Assembly (NCBI RefSeq): GCF_007655135.1
Contig: NC_045134.1
Location: 4,670,982-4,734,981, forward strand
Reading direction: 5' to 3'
Source: Punica granatum
Taxonomy: Eukaryota; Streptophyta; Magnoliopsida; Myrtales; Lythraceae
DNA length: 64,000 nt
Position 1 is the first letter of the stretch. Each line of letters opens with the position of its first letter. Positions 1 to 12,049 of this stretch are shown piece after piece. The position numbers and the translations under genes are program-made. A model generated the notes under the pieces. That model made no database searches, had not been told where the DNA came from, and saw only the letters and a program-made list of their open reading frames with translations.

Positions 1-262
1 CAGAGCGGCAAACGTAGACATTGTCCGTGAGCTGAGTGATCTTATCCGAAGCTCGATTAGCAACATACATTCCTGGGATTCGAGGACACTTACAATCAGT
101 TGCACACTCACAGCAATAATTCGACAAGATCAGCTAGATATTAGGATCTACTGAGTTACCGGTGCTGGTCCTGGAGTCGGCGCCGAGGACGACGCCGCCG
201 TTGTAGGTGACTCCGATGATGGTCGTCCCCATCGAGTGCTCCTCGTTCAAGCCGAGATCCAT
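1..262 (-). CDS. PBA1: 20S proteasome subunit beta-1 (beta type-6), 5' end only
   Basis: Catalytic beta-1 subunit of the 20S proteasome core, the caspase-like site. Exon 1 is 160-262, starting at the ATG at 262 and ending in frame at a GTAAC donor. Exon 2 runs from 72 to the window edge after a CCCAG acceptor. A short propeptide ([12 protein letters not shown]) precedes the catalytic threonine in [11 protein letters not shown]. Mature-chain Asp17 (GADSRTS) and Lys33 (ASDKIT) are both visible, so the Thr-Asp-Lys active-site set is intact as far as the sequence goes. The splice restores the family sequence [13 protein letters not shown]. The rest of the gene lies left of the window. The upstream DNA has a GGCCCATT element. 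Family and subunit are confident; the gene is truncated only by the window. Confidence 0.95.
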
Positions 263-423
263 CTTGTCCCCGATCGAATTGCAAAACCCTAACGCACTCT
301 TCTGCAGCAAGGAGGAAAGCTTCGGGAGGATGAAAGTATGAAGCAGACAGAGCCCTTCTCTCTCTCTCTTGCTGAGCTCTCGACTTATCGCCCAAGTCAG
401 AGCAGAAGCCAAATCTTAGTTTA

Positions 424-515
424 CTGTTCACGGGTCGGGTCCAGATCGACCCGACCCACCTAACATAGGCCGGGCTAGCCCAAGTTTGGTTCGGTCCGGC
501 CCATTTTTCTATCGG
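424..515 (-). promoter_or_regulatory. Proximal promoter of the proteasome gene with site II-like motif
   Basis: GC-rich stretch in AT-rich DNA, 160-250 bp upstream of the PBA1 start codon. It holds GGCCCATT at 498-505 (AATGGGCC on the gene strand) and a second GGGCTAGCCC palindrome near 471. TGGGCC/T (site II) motifs are common in promoters of plant housekeeping genes such as ribosomal and proteasome genes. The role here is inferred from motif and position. Confidence 0.4.
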
Positions 516-544
516 CCAATTCTAACATTCCTGCCGCTTTCACA

Positions 545-2116
545 CTTGGAGAATAACGTTTAATAATTACGTAAAGATTTCACAAAAGTTTCATACAAGT
601 GCGAAAAGTTTGACATTCATGGTTTGTTTGAATTGCAGTCTATGGAGGGATGGATTATGGAGGGTTATTATGCAAATCAATCAATCAATAGTTATATATA
701 ATAAAACTCTCGAGCCAGCATATTACGTTACCACCTCATAAAAATTAAAATTGTCTTCTCTCACACTGCCACATCTATTCTAAACCCTCTTATGCAGCCA
801 TATAGGCATCTTATATATTTTAAAATTTGAAGAAATTTTACCGATAATTTCAATATATAATTTCTTATTAAAATACAATTTTTTTAGCAATATATTTTTT
901 TACACTGTATCTTAAATATATCAATCATCTATTTTAAGAATATTTTGTTTGATGAATAATTCTCGCATGTATTGGTTAAATTTACTATATATAGTAAAAT
1001 AATATTTGGTTGGTAAATACTCGTATACGTAAATCTCGTTATGAATATATGAATATATATATTTAAGAGATGCTTGTATAAATAAGTATGAACCATCTAT
1101 TTAGTTATGTTAATTTATTTATGAATATATGAATATATATAGTTGAGAGATGTTTATGTAAGAATAAATCTTCTACTTAATTACGTCAATAGTGGTAAAA
1201 TTAATCTGCATCAACAAAAAAAATCAATTTAAATCGTATTATATACACGAGGTAACAAAACTGAGTTTAAATTAAAATTATTCTACTCAATTACCTAATT
1301 GATATTGAACTCTTTATATGCACAATTTTTTCTTCAGTGAAAATATATACAAAGTTAAATGAGGTAAAAGATAAAACTAAATGAGTTTATTAAGTACCAA
1401 AATTTTAAAAAAAAATTAAATGAGTCGTATTCTTTAGAAAGGATATTTGCCGGTTCTTGTGTAACGCACCAGTATTCATCTAGTTTGTTAAAAGAAACAA
1501 ACATTTTGCTTAAAGAGTGAAAAGTTTACATGAAATGTTGTTTTTCTCTCATGCGAGAACTCTTTACATAAGAAAAATAATATTACGTACAAGAGAAACA
1601 TTTTCGTACTTTTTATTTAAAAGTTCTGTATTGAAATACTCGTTAATTATTGTTCTTGTGCGAAAACCTTTTGTACAAGAAGAATAACATTTCATACTAA
1701 TTTTTAGCACTCATACAAGCATTCTTCTTTTAAGTGCGAAAACTATGAAACTTTTGCTAGATTTTTGTGCAATTGTACAAAATGTTATTCTACAAACGCG
1801 AAGAATTTTCGCACTCAATTGGCTAAACTTCAGTGGCTACATGATGTTTTGGGCCCGGTACCAAAGCTCATCGAGGATTTCAGCCCCGGCCTACTTTGCC
1901 TATGTCCGAATGAGCAAGGCTGGCAGTTTCTTACAGGATCTGTCTTACTCGGACGTGCAGTGAGTATCCCTCGGTCGAACATTTCTGTGAAATGAATGTA
2001 CCATGTGCCTATGCTGATACCCAACCGTTTTAAAGCTCGGTAACACGGACTCCTGACCTTGAATCTTATGTAATCGTGGATGTGATTGAACTCCATTGTC
2101 TTTGGATATGAAGCTC
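545..2116. other. AT-rich intergenic DNA
   Basis: No convincing gene. The short open frames in this stretch have no recognisable domain or splice context. A possible degenerate Helitron (685-1483) is listed separately. Confidence 0.6.
685..1483 (+). mobile_element. Possible small non-autonomous Helitron (weak)
   Basis: The left end begins A|TC followed by AT-rich sequence (TCAATAGTTATATATAATAA). The right end reads GTGTAACGCAC, then about 10 nt, then CTAG|T, resembling a Helitron 3' hairpin plus CTRR terminus inserted between A and T. The stem is short and there is no second copy in the window to fix the ends, so this is tentative. Confidence 0.28.
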
Positions 2117-2400
2117 CGTTTATTTTCAGGGTTTGATTTTAACATTTTAACTATAACTTTAACTCTACTCACTACACAACAAAAATCAATTCTTTAAAGT
2201 CAGAAAGGTAAGCCCCATACATAAACCCACATACAATTCCATTATACTCAATTCAATTTTTAATATTAAATTCTCCAAACTATTCATTACTTTTTCATAC
2301 TTTTTCTCATAATTCAACACCACAATCATTACAACTCAATTAAAATCAAAATCAAAATCAACCAATTAAAATCAAAATCCAACTCCCAAACCAAACGCAG
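2117..2400. mobile_element. MITE of the GTTTGGTTTC family, copy 1
   Basis: The right end CCAAACCAAACGC and the left end GTTTGATTTTAAC form imperfect inverted termini. Internally there is AACTTTAACTCTACTCACTAC and tandem AATCAAAATCAAAATC. The same termini and internal motif recur near 49.1, 51.6, 63.1 and 63.5 kb. No coding capacity. The exact left end is uncertain by about 10 bp. Confidence 0.6.
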
Positions 2401-2938
2401 CAGAAGAGACTCTCAAAGCATGGCTAGGGGTTTGCGATTTTGGTTTATATAGTGAATCCATATCCTACGCTTCATTTTTCCTTTCTTATAAATAGATTTA
2501 CCAATTTTGCATTTCATTAGTTGAAATTAAAGATAAATCGTGTTGACCAATAAAAACTCGATAACGATCAAACTCCTTGACTCGGACCAAACTCCTCCAC
2601 TCTTTACCACGATCCTCGAAATTTGACACGGCATTTGTTTTAAAACATGAGCAAAGATATATTGGCATTCCTATGACTATTATCATTACAGACGATAAAC
2701 AGATTCATCCCAAGCTGAAATCGAACTGCCTAGATAAGACTCACATTATGAGTGGCAGTTATCTGAAGGAAGACATGAAGCATCTTTCATTAAACAGTTC
2801 TAGAAACATGATTTAACTAAACTTGAAATGATTATATATTTGCATTGCCGAGATTCATCGAGAAACCGGCAAAGGATGCCTACTGTTTGGCCATTTTTCG
2901 AGCTGTTGATGCTCCGTCTCAGGCATTACTGCTGCGCG

Positions 2939-4595
2939 TCAAGAAGATGGCAGAACCGTCACCTTGCTTAGTATCCACAGCACTAGAGAAAACTCAAATG
3001 CAAAGAGAGTGTGGAGCGCTCCTCGATCGAGGGCAAACCCGTAGACTGTGATCCCACCACTGTTATGTTGCAAGTATGCCACTGCACAAGTACAACCAGT
3101 GGATATCATTCGGCAGTGTGAAGATGTGTTTTACGGTCCATTCTCTTGTATTATTTCATATAAAGGAAGTGGCGTTGTTACTCACCTAAAGCTTCTCGGA
3201 TCTGGAATGAGGACGGTTCCTGGGAGCTGGGGACTGGGATTAGATGGTCTGAGTCACTGTTATTGTCGCCGTGCGTGCCATTCAGTTCTTTCCCATGATC
3301 TGGCGTGCTGAAGGCACAGGATACTGTCATATGCCACCTAGTTGCAATCGATGCAATTCCCTGAGCTCGATGTGTAATCTTAGCAGCACCAAGGAGACAC
3401 AAGCAGAAGCCACTAAGCTCGACTGCCGAACAGACCTGCACAAGATGATGCGAGTATCTATCAAATCCGTTCATCAACACAGATTTCATCAGCAGAAATA
3501 AGTTCTATCAAGTATACCAAAAGCTTAAACCAGCAGGACTTACTATCAAGTCACCGGAGTTGAAGAATGTCTTTGTCTCTTCCGATTCAAGAACCAGCAA
3601 CAACGCACCGAACTGGCTCACAGTTAGTGTCAGCAAACACCCGATGATGAAACACCGATACCTATGGCTCGTAGCAGACAACTGGGTCCGTATCCTGATG
3701 TGCTCATTAAAAATCACAGATGCGTCGGACCCACATCCCTCAAGCAGCTTATTGAACCCCTCGAACCTCAGAATTTGAAGCTCGCAGGTCAGCCGGAACA
3801 GGATGCAGACAAGCAGGAGCACACCCGTCCTGTAGACCCACGACCACAGCACCAGTACTCCTACGACAATCTTTGCAGCAATCTCCGAATTGATGTAGGG
3901 GACTAGAACAGTCACCTTAGAGAAGAATACGATCTTGTGGGCGAGCTCGACAATAAATGATGGAAGCAGAATGCATGCCAGGTACCTATTGAATCATAAT
4001 ATTCAGATCAGCCAACTTAAATTATATGATGTCTCAGTACCAGAAGGCATACAAGCCAATCCGACTTAAATTATAAGATGTCTCAGTACCGGAAGGCCCT
4101 GCCAAGCTCGTGCCGGTAACCTCTCTGGACATACGAGGAATCTCCCTCTAACCCGTCTAGAAACAGGAGCTGCCCAAGAGTGTACCTCCTGAAGAACTGG
4201 GTGAGAGTGAAAAACCCGATCAAAGCCAGGGCCGACTCAGGAAACTGGACGAGCTTGTTGAATGATATGGGGTCATTGGAGAGTGAACTGTCTTGGTATT
4301 GGACTAGTAGGGAAGTCACCAGAGGGGCTACGATGGTGAGAAATATGAAAGTGCAGAACGATATGGACTTTCCAAGCCATGTCGAGTGGTCCAGGGTGCA
4401 CCACTTGAGGCTCACACGGAAACTCCGCAAATCGTCTGAGTTTTCCAGTTTGGAAAGAAACGGTATCATGATACTTGAGGCATGAGTGGTCGGTCTGTTG
4501 CCATGCTCGATGGGAATTAGACAAGCGGACTGGACTGAACTCTCAAGATCAATATCGAGGGGATCTATTGAGTTGGCACTTGTGGCTGGATGCAT
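2939..4595 (-). CDS. DUF3537 multi-pass membrane protein
   Basis: Four exons: 4090-4595, 3544-3985, 3186-3435 and 2939-3081. All GT-AG junctions keep frame and give 446 aa, the usual length for plant DUF3537 proteins. The N-terminus (residues 1-60) is polar. Hydrophobic segments follow at about 78-97 (FCTFIFLTIVAPLVTSLL), 120-135, just after exon 1 (ACILLPSFIVELAHKIVFF), and several more. Family sequence includes FLDGLEGDS, LAHKIVFFSKV and the C-terminal ITVYGFALDRGALHTLF, which is followed by FEFSLVLWIL. This family has been compared with insect gustatory-receptor-like proteins, but no biochemical role is established. The first intron carries a duplicated copy of the exon 1 donor (see repeat at 4019-4097). 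Divergent from the kinase gene at 6155. Family assignment is firm; function unknown. Confidence 0.9.
4019..4097. repeat. 49 bp-period tandem duplication across a splice donor
   Basis: The block CTTAAATTAT..GATGTCTCAGTACC.GAAGGC occurs twice (about 4018-4048 and 4067-4097). The right copy contains the end of DUF3537 exon 1 and its donor. The left copy lies in the intron and preserves a usable-looking GTACTGAGAC donor. Using the left donor would add 49 nt and shift frame. Confidence 0.75.
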
Positions 4596-6154
4596 TGCTT
4601 ATATTTGAGATTCCTGAGGCTGTAAACGGTTAGGAGCTTCCCCTTTTGTAATGTCACAAGCTCACAATAGGGAGGAAGAAGGTGAGAAGGCGGGGAAGTA
4701 ATCCGTGAAATGGGAAGCTTTTATAGGTGAAATAAAAAGTGACATCACAGGGGAAAAAGTGTAAAACAAATACTTTGCTTCAAACTTTGGTTCCATGGAA
4801 TTACTTTTATGAAAGTGCAAACGTTGTGTATGCATAGATCTTATGATCGACTCCTCGACGTTATGACCAAACTCGTGCTGATTTATGTATGTGATATACA
4901 TAGGCGGTACGCCCTTCTCCGTAAGTGTTGATGCATCGCTGTTCCAAAATTCGAAAGCTCGGGTTCATACCATAAAGTAATTATGAAATAATTTGGAATA
5001 GATCACTCTCAATATTTCAAAAGTATATGGAAGGAGCCGACGGAGAACATGTCTTTGCACGATTTTCTTTTGGACGAGTTGTCGAAGGAGAGTAGAGTGA
5101 AAAGGTTGCACGAGATATGTGTCGTGATCAGCCATCCGGTCCCTGCCTATGGTGAGGCTCAACTTTGCTTGCGGCTGCGAACATAGGCCCGGATTTTAGC
5201 TATATTTACGGCCTAGACTGGCTCCATAAGCAGCCCCTTTCTCCTAAGCAATATCCTGGATATGGAAGGAGATTTCCTAGCCTCGGTCATTGGTTTTGCA
5301 CTTTGACTCTGGTTTGTCCTAAGTCTGACTGACTGCTGAAAATTAGGAAAAAAATAAAAAGCAGACAAAAGAAAGAAAGAGAAAAAAACATTGATTGGTT
5401 CTGTTCTTTTCATATTAATATTCGTTGCTTGCTTGGCTAAATTGCATGTTTTGCGAAACCAAACATTCAATGACCGAAGAAATTGCACAGTTCAATCTTG
5501 CAGTGTGTTGACCGCCTAGTCATCGGAGTCATGCTTGCTTCCGAAACCTAATATTTAAAGAGTACTAAATAGCTCGTGGAGCCCGACGTAGGTCCACTTT
5601 CGCACAGCACGGAACAAGGGAAAGTTTGAGAATATGGTCGAGTCATATGAAGAGAGGTGTAAAATGTGCCATTTTGGGAAGGTTTCTTAGGTTGTGAGTT
5701 AGAATTGGAATTGGAGTTTGACTGGAATTGAAATTGGCTTCCAAAAATTATTACCCAAAAAAAAAAAAAGGAGGCTTCCAAAAGGACTATTAATGGCAGC
5801 AGTCTTAGGCATGAGGAGAGGGTTACGGTTGTTCCCTGCTTTGAATGAGTTATATTTAGAAGTAATTTCAGGTAGAAAGGAACATTTTTTTTGTTAAGGA
5901 ATAATCCATTGCCCCAAAAAAAAAAAAATCTCTTAGGAAAGCCATAAGGGGAAAACACATAGAATGGTTTCTCCTATTGGCCAAATGGGAGGAGACCAAC
6001 AATAAACCCAACAGAAGAAACAGAACTTCAACCCCTAGTCCGGTTCCATAATCTTATGGAACACCATTAAATGACAGATAAAAAGTGAAGGGAAAAACAA
6101 ACATAGAAGGAGAGGAGGAGGGGGAGGCAAAGGTTTTTCTTGTTTACTGGCAAG
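4596..6154. other. Intergenic region between divergent DUF3537 and kinase genes
   Basis: About 1.56 kb shared upstream region. It contains purine-rich and poly-A/T tracts near 5755-5770 and 5920-5930, and no recognisable gene. It probably holds both promoters and 5' UTRs, but no core element could be placed confidently. Confidence 0.5.
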
Positions 6155-9100
6155 ATGTGGAACCCGAGAGACCTGGCGTCGCCGGAGAAGAAAGGCGTGA
6201 ATGGGATCGTGGCGGTGGCAATAGACCGGGACCGGTCCAGCCAGCATGCCCTCAAGTGGGCCATTGATCATATCCTCGCACGTGGCCAGACTGTTGTGCT
6301 CATTCATGTCCGGACGAAACCCGTCGTTCCAGGTGAGGAAAGAAAATGATTTTCGAATCCATCGGCTTTTTTAGCTGCATTTCACCTTTTAACTTTGATG
6401 ACTCTCATTGCACCGGAAATATGTGTATTGACTGTTTTGGCAGGTTCGGACCTCGACTCACAGACCAAGGAGCTGTTCCTTCCTTTCCGGTGTTTTTGTA
6501 CGCGTAAGGATGTAAGTCTTTTCTACGCGAGAATTCCTTTGGTTTTTGATTGTGTTCATAACTTATCGGATGATTGTCTATTCATGGTTTCACTTTCTTT
6601 ATCTGACCAGATACAATTCACGGATGTTATACTAGAAGATCCCGACATTGCAAAGGCATTGATCCAACACGTTGCTAACAACGGGATTGAGCATTTGGTG
6701 TTGGGTGCCTCGTCGAGATCCGGCCTTCTTCGGTATGTGATGAGTTCTCCCTCTAGACTGCGAGTACTTGGCATGAGTATCTCGTGATGTCTGATTTCCT
6801 CAAACGATTTCTCTTTTTCTCTGACGGTCTCCTCCTCTCTGAAGATTCAAGAGTGGTGATGTACCGAGCACCATATCAAAGAGCGCCCCCGAGTTCTGCA
6901 CGGTTTATGTCATCTCAAAAGGGAAGATATCATCCATGCGCTCAGCATCACATCCTGCTCCAACCATATCCGCTCTGTACGGCCAAATGCTAACTCACTC
7001 GCAGTCAAGATCGAGTGCAACAGAGTCGGACCTTCCTGAACCTAACAGTGTAAGAGGTCCGTTCCATTTTTGTTTCTCCTGTATTCAGTTTATTCCCCCT
7101 TCTCAGCTGCAATAAATCGTTATCGCGGAGACCATGGAGAAACTAACTTTCTTTTGTGGTTTTCAAAATAGATGATGAACGATCACCGGTTGAACTGCCA
7201 CAAAGCTCACGGAATAGTGAAGAATTCATTAGACAGTAAATATCTTACTCTATCCAATCTTTTTATCAGACTACAGATTCTGTTTCGAGTCTTGTCAATT
7301 CTGTACTTCGGTTTATCCATTGTCAGGTTCATTTCCATGCTGTTCCAAGTTCCGTATCTGCATTAAGCTGGCTTATATGTGACCATGCTGTATATGCAAC
7401 ATCATCAAGAAGACAATTTTAACAGTGTCATGACTAGAAAGTATTTTGGAATGCAGTCAGCTCACTAAAGGGAGAACCTCAAATGGAAGATATCCTCTGG
7501 AAATCCTCCCCCGTGACCGTGACGATAGCATATTCTCGGTCAGCTCTGGGAGAACGAGCATTGATTTTCAGTATCTTCCTTCCTACAACAATATGGAGAG
7601 CGACCTGAGTGTAAGACTATCTGATGCCTCGGATATGGACTACAAGATGAGCTTCGAGTCGTTTCAGAGGTCATTAGAGGCCACTTCTCCTCATCGTAAC
7701 TCCTCAGTTTCGGGCGGTAGTGAAGCCAGATCCCCTTCCGCGAACTCTTCACCAATGGTAAGGAAACAGTCTATTGAATGATCATCAGCGGCTCGCATCA
7801 TGAGTACTGTCTAACTGTAAATCCATTAACATTTTGGAACAGAATGACGACGTGGAAGTGGAAATGCAGAGGTTGAAGTTGGAACTGAAGCAGACAATGG
7901 AAATGTATAGTGCAGCTTGCCGAGAAGCGCTCATTGCAAAAAAAACGGTGTGTGTAGATTTGTTCGGCATAACCCAACCGAGGACAGTTTGAGGGCGAAC
8001 TTTGACATGTTTTTGTTGCTTAACAGGCAGAAGAACTTGAACAATGGAAAGCAGAAGAAGAGAGGAGGTTAAAGGAGTTACGAGTGGCCGGGGAAGCTGC
8101 TCTCATGCTAGCGCAGAAGGAGAGGGCCAAGTCAAAGGCAGCAATGGAAGCAGCTGAAGTGGCTCGTCGGGTCGCGGATATGGAAGCACACAAGAGAAGA
8201 AATGCGGAGATGAAAGCAATAAAGGAAGCAGAGGAGAAGAAGAAGATAATAAACTCACTCGGGCAGTCTTATATTCAGTACAGGAAGTACACGATCGAGG
8301 AAATCGAAGCTGCCACAGACTTCTTTGCAAAGTCCCGCAAAATTGGGGAAGGCGGGTACGGGCCTGTGTACAAGGGGTACTTGGATCATACGCCTGTCGC
8401 TATAAAAATTCTGCGTCCCGATGCAGCTCAGGGCAGGTCCCAGTTTCAGCAAGAGGTAATAATGCTGCTAGAGATATGGAATCATGTGTGCGATCGTATG
8501 TTTGATGCAAAAATCCGATCCTAGAATGTTGATGATCTTCTGTTTGGAAATGGAATACAATCTGGTTTTCATTTTCCTTCTGGGAGGAAAAAAAAGAGCC
8601 TGACTACTACACAGGAAAGCAGGTTGACTAGGAAAGCAATTCCTATGATTAGTACATTATTCCATTCCATCCCAATGTCCAATCATCGTACCTAACAGGC
8701 CAAAAGTGTAAAGTAACACTTCATAACTTGCATTTGTCGATAGCATTAATCCATTTTTATGGTTGAGACGCAAACGAAGTTTCCAAGTCGGTTCCAGGTA
8801 TACTATTACTGATGACTTCTTTACAGGTTGAGGTCCTCAGCTGCATAAGGCATCCAAACATGGTCCTCCTCCTCGGAGCTTGCCCCGAGTATGGATGCTT
8901 AGTCTATGAGTTCATGGGCCGGGGAAGCCTGGAGGACCGGCTCTTCCGACGAGGAGGCGGGCCCCCACTGTCATGGCAGGTCCGATTCAAGATTGCTGCC
9001 GAGATTGGTACTGCCCTTCTGTTCCTCCACCAAGCCAAGCCCGAGCCAATCGTGCATCGGGACCTGAAGCCTGCCAACATACTCCTGGACCGAAACTTCG

Positions 9101-9606
9101 TGAGCAAGATCAGCGATGTGGGGTTGGCCCGTCTTGTCCCTCCCTCAATTGCCGATACTGTGACCCAGTATAGATTGACTGCGACGGCTGGCACATTCTG
9201 TTACATCGATCCAGAGTATCAGCAGACAGGAATGCTCGGGGTTAAATCAGACGTGTACTCTCTTGGGATCATGTACTTGCAAATCATAACTGCGAAGCCT
9301 GCAATGGGCCTCACCCACATTGTTGAGCAAGCCATTGAAGATGGGAGGTTCGAGGATGCTCTGGACCCGGATGTGCCTGATTGGCCCATGGAGGAGACGC
9401 TGCGCTTCGCGAAGCTCGCACTCAAATGCTCAGAACTCAGACGGAAGGACCGCCCCGATCTCGGGAAGGTTGTGTTGCCCGAGCTCAATAGGCTGAGGGC
9501 ACTCGCTGAGGAATCAATTCATCTCACGCTATTGTCCGCCCCCACCATCTGGAGCTCGTCAGGAATTAGCCAGAGCCAGGTCTCCTTGTCCTTGGTAAGC
9601 CAATAA
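6155..9606 (+). CDS. USP domain plus RLCK-type protein kinase, no U-box
   Basis: Nine exons: 6155-6332, 6444-6511, 6611-6732, 6845-7056, 7172-7235, 7457-7757, 7843-7947, 8027-8455 and 8827-9606, with all phases consistent, giving 752 aa. Residues 1-160 form a universal stress protein fold (VAVAIDRDRSSQHALKWA; GASSRSGLLR, the nucleotide-binding loop). A low-complexity Ser-rich linker follows, then a charged coiled coil at about 316-430. The kinase domain begins near 438: GEGGYGPV loop at 457, VAIK lysine at 477, HRDLKPAN with Asp572. The usual DFG is DVG (about 590), a variant I recall in this subfamily. The protein ends shortly after the kinase with no U-box, matching the Arabidopsis USP-kinase group (for example At1g78940 and At1g16760) rather than the longer PUB kinases. 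Probable cytosolic signalling kinase. Confidence 0.93.
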
Positions 9607-10970
9607 CATGTAAGTTCACTTCTAGAGGCGGTAGAGAAGTGTTCTTCTCTTGAGTTATTTAGGCTTGAGGTGATGGTTCTTGAGGTCAAACTCCCTTTTA
9701 TATGGTTGGTCGAACCCAACTGATCTCGGTGCTAAGCCTGGTCTCATTCAGGATTCAGCCAAGGAGAGTGAACCTTCCGATTATCATTCGAGCCTAAAAG
9801 ACACGCTATCTGGCTTGAGTAGAATTTCGATCTTGGACTCACCACCTGAATTTTGTGACAGATAGTTTTATTGAATAGCATAATCACAAACTAAACATGT
9901 CCTTCATTCCAAAAGATCACATTGGCAAATCTCGGATTGCGGTGACTACTAATCTTGAAACGATTACATTTTCAGGGAAACATGAGCCCACCACCAGGGC
10001 ATTCAGGAGGCAGCTGGTGAATATAGCATGGTCGAAGCTACTGCAATCGGTGAACGGGAGGTGGCATGAGAATAGCTGTTTATGCCAGCTCCAAGGGGGA
10101 GAAATGATATGCCAGAGAGCGACCCTTCGAGCCTTGATATGATGTTTCGACCCGAATTTATTTTAGCAGGTCAAGGAACTTCCCAGTGAAGTGATAATTC
10201 ATACATTAAGAACATTTACCTGTCCTGTATGGGGACTCTTTCTCTCCTTAATTCTCCGATGGTCACTATATGGACCCTTCACGATACAATGGAATTGTTT
10301 TCTGTTCGAGAAACCTCATTGTATCATTAATTTTGCCGATATTGATCCCCTTCATGGGTACATATACATATGTTGTGCGTGAACAATCATATATGGAATC
10401 CTGATATCGGACAAGGTGGTTCGATTCCTTCTGAAGTGTCTCGCCATCTCTTCCCTCTGTAGATCAGTTATCACATTCTTTAACTTGAACAGCCTCAGCC
10501 AATGTGGTATGACAGGTTTTGATAAGCACCACAGCAGCTGAATTGTAAGTTCAACGATGCCGAGTATGAGATAACTTCGGTACTTGCATCATAGAAGAGC
10601 TCGTCATTCAACGTTTGTATTATTCGACAAAAGCATACTGAGAAGTGAGAAAACTGAAAAGTCCATCCTTTATCGATACGATAACACTTACATCAGCAGT
10701 AATCTATCAGTCAAAGGCCAAGAAAACTCAGATCCCGATTCGGGTAATTATACATTTGGAAGTACACGATCCTTCAAAAGATCGAATCGCTTCGGCCCCT
10801 AAATCAACCATTTCAGAACTGTGTTCCTAATCAACCAAACACCGCTGCTAAATTAGCTGCTCAGAGATTGCCATGCTGCTGGCCCTTCTTAAACTCGGAA
10901 ATGCAGGTCCAACGAAAGACGACCCCTCAAGCCTTCTCATGATCATGTAAACTGCAGAACAGGAACAAGT
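9607..10970. other. Intergenic region between convergent gene ends
   Basis: About 1.36 kb between the kinase gene (plus) and the GT64 gene (minus). It should hold both 3' UTRs. I looked for a U-box (CPI...DG.TYE) that could be spliced to the kinase and found none. No other gene recognised. Confidence 0.55.
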
Positions 10971-12049
10971 TCATTCACCGACTTGTACATCGCAAAAGAC
11001 CAGCTTCCCGCCTTTCTTGCATAGCCCCTGTTCCCCGACCGAGTTCACGACCTTTCCATAGCTATACCTCAATGGCATCCTACCGAGAACCCGATGGAAC
11101 TCTGTTATACACTCTCCGCGACGCTTCCTATGCTCCCCTCGTCTCGTACTCAGCCCCACCTCCCTCACCTCCTCCTCCCTCTCCCCTTCATTCCTTGAGT
11201 CCCCATGATCCCGGGCCTGCTCTGCACCGACCAGAACAGGCCCGGCATTCGTCTCATCCGCCACCACAAAGTTCATCAGTATGTCCTCGCAGTTCTGCGT
11301 CTCGTCCACAAGCCTCCTCATCCTCGCCATGGCCTCTCCGCCTTCGCAGCTGTACTTGAAGAGGTACTCAGTGCTCAGGATCATGAACTTGGTAAGCATG
11401 ATCGAGTACCGGTCCGGGTGGATCGTATAGATCCACTCTTTCCTCGATAGATCAAGGTCGTGGGAGCGGGCAAAGAGGCCGATCAGACGGTCGGGATTCG
11501 ACGCCCAGATCTTAAACGCGAACTCCACCGATCTGAGGTCGACCTCCACGTCGTCATCGCAGACCAGGACAGCCCGCGTCTTGATTTCCCGCCGGGGAAG
11601 GAACCTGACACGACAAAAGCTGTTCAATCATCAACGTTCAAGGTTCTGTCTTTTGCTTGAAATTGAGAATCTTTGTACTTCAACGCAATTGAGGACCTGG
11701 AATTGAGGCTGGTGGAGGATTGCGGGATGACGGAGATGGCAGCGGGGCCGAAGGAGGCGGAAGAGAGGTCGCGGGAGAGACGGTTGATGACGTCGAGCGG
11801 GGTGGAGGGGTTCCCCCAGAGGACGAGGACGGCTGATACGACGGCGGAGCCGGAGTGGGCCGCCGCTATGGAGCGGATGAGGGGGATGCGGCGCTCAGAG
11901 TAGCCGTTGATCAGCACCGTGATCTGGTCGGACCGGAGGTCTCGCGGGCTCCGGCGGATCTCGGGGTCTTCGCACGGGTCGTTGAGGGCGAGGGAGCATT
12001 GAAGAGGGGAGAGGATAGAGAGGCAGAGGATCAGAGCCGCCAGATTCAT
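10971..12049 (-). CDS. Glycosyltransferase family 64 (exostosin-like) protein
   Basis: Two exons, 11697-12049 and 10971-11604, joined in frame at AG|G, give 328 aa. An N-terminal hydrophobic segment (residues 3-20, LAALILCLSILSPLQC) looks like a signal peptide or signal anchor for the secretory pathway. The GT64 core follows: DQITVLINGYSERR, LVLWGNPSTP, and the metal- and nucleotide-sugar-binding triad CDDDVEVD (Asp134-136). Next come KEWIYTIHPDRYSI and the C-terminal GECITEFHRVLGRMPLRYS with GEQGLCKKGGKLVFCD. It most resembles the roughly 330 aa plant GT64 proteins such as Arabidopsis At1g80290. Related members act in the Golgi on sphingolipid (GIPC) glycosylation; the donor sugar cannot be read from sequence. 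Divergent from the DnaJ-type gene at 12686. Several overlapping reading frames here are antisense shadows. Confidence 0.92.

Noticed and set aside
10410..10435. tRNA-like B box (GGTTCGATTCC)
   Set aside because: There is no A box, acceptor stem or cloverleaf in the preceding 60 bases.
9607..10970. Missing U-box exon for the kinase gene
   Set aside because: No CPI..DP/DG.TYE-like sequence in any frame, and the kinase frame ends at a proper stop like U-box-less relatives.
11072..11450. Plus-strand Pro/Ser-rich open frames
   Set aside because: They are shadows of GT64 exon 2 on the opposite strand.
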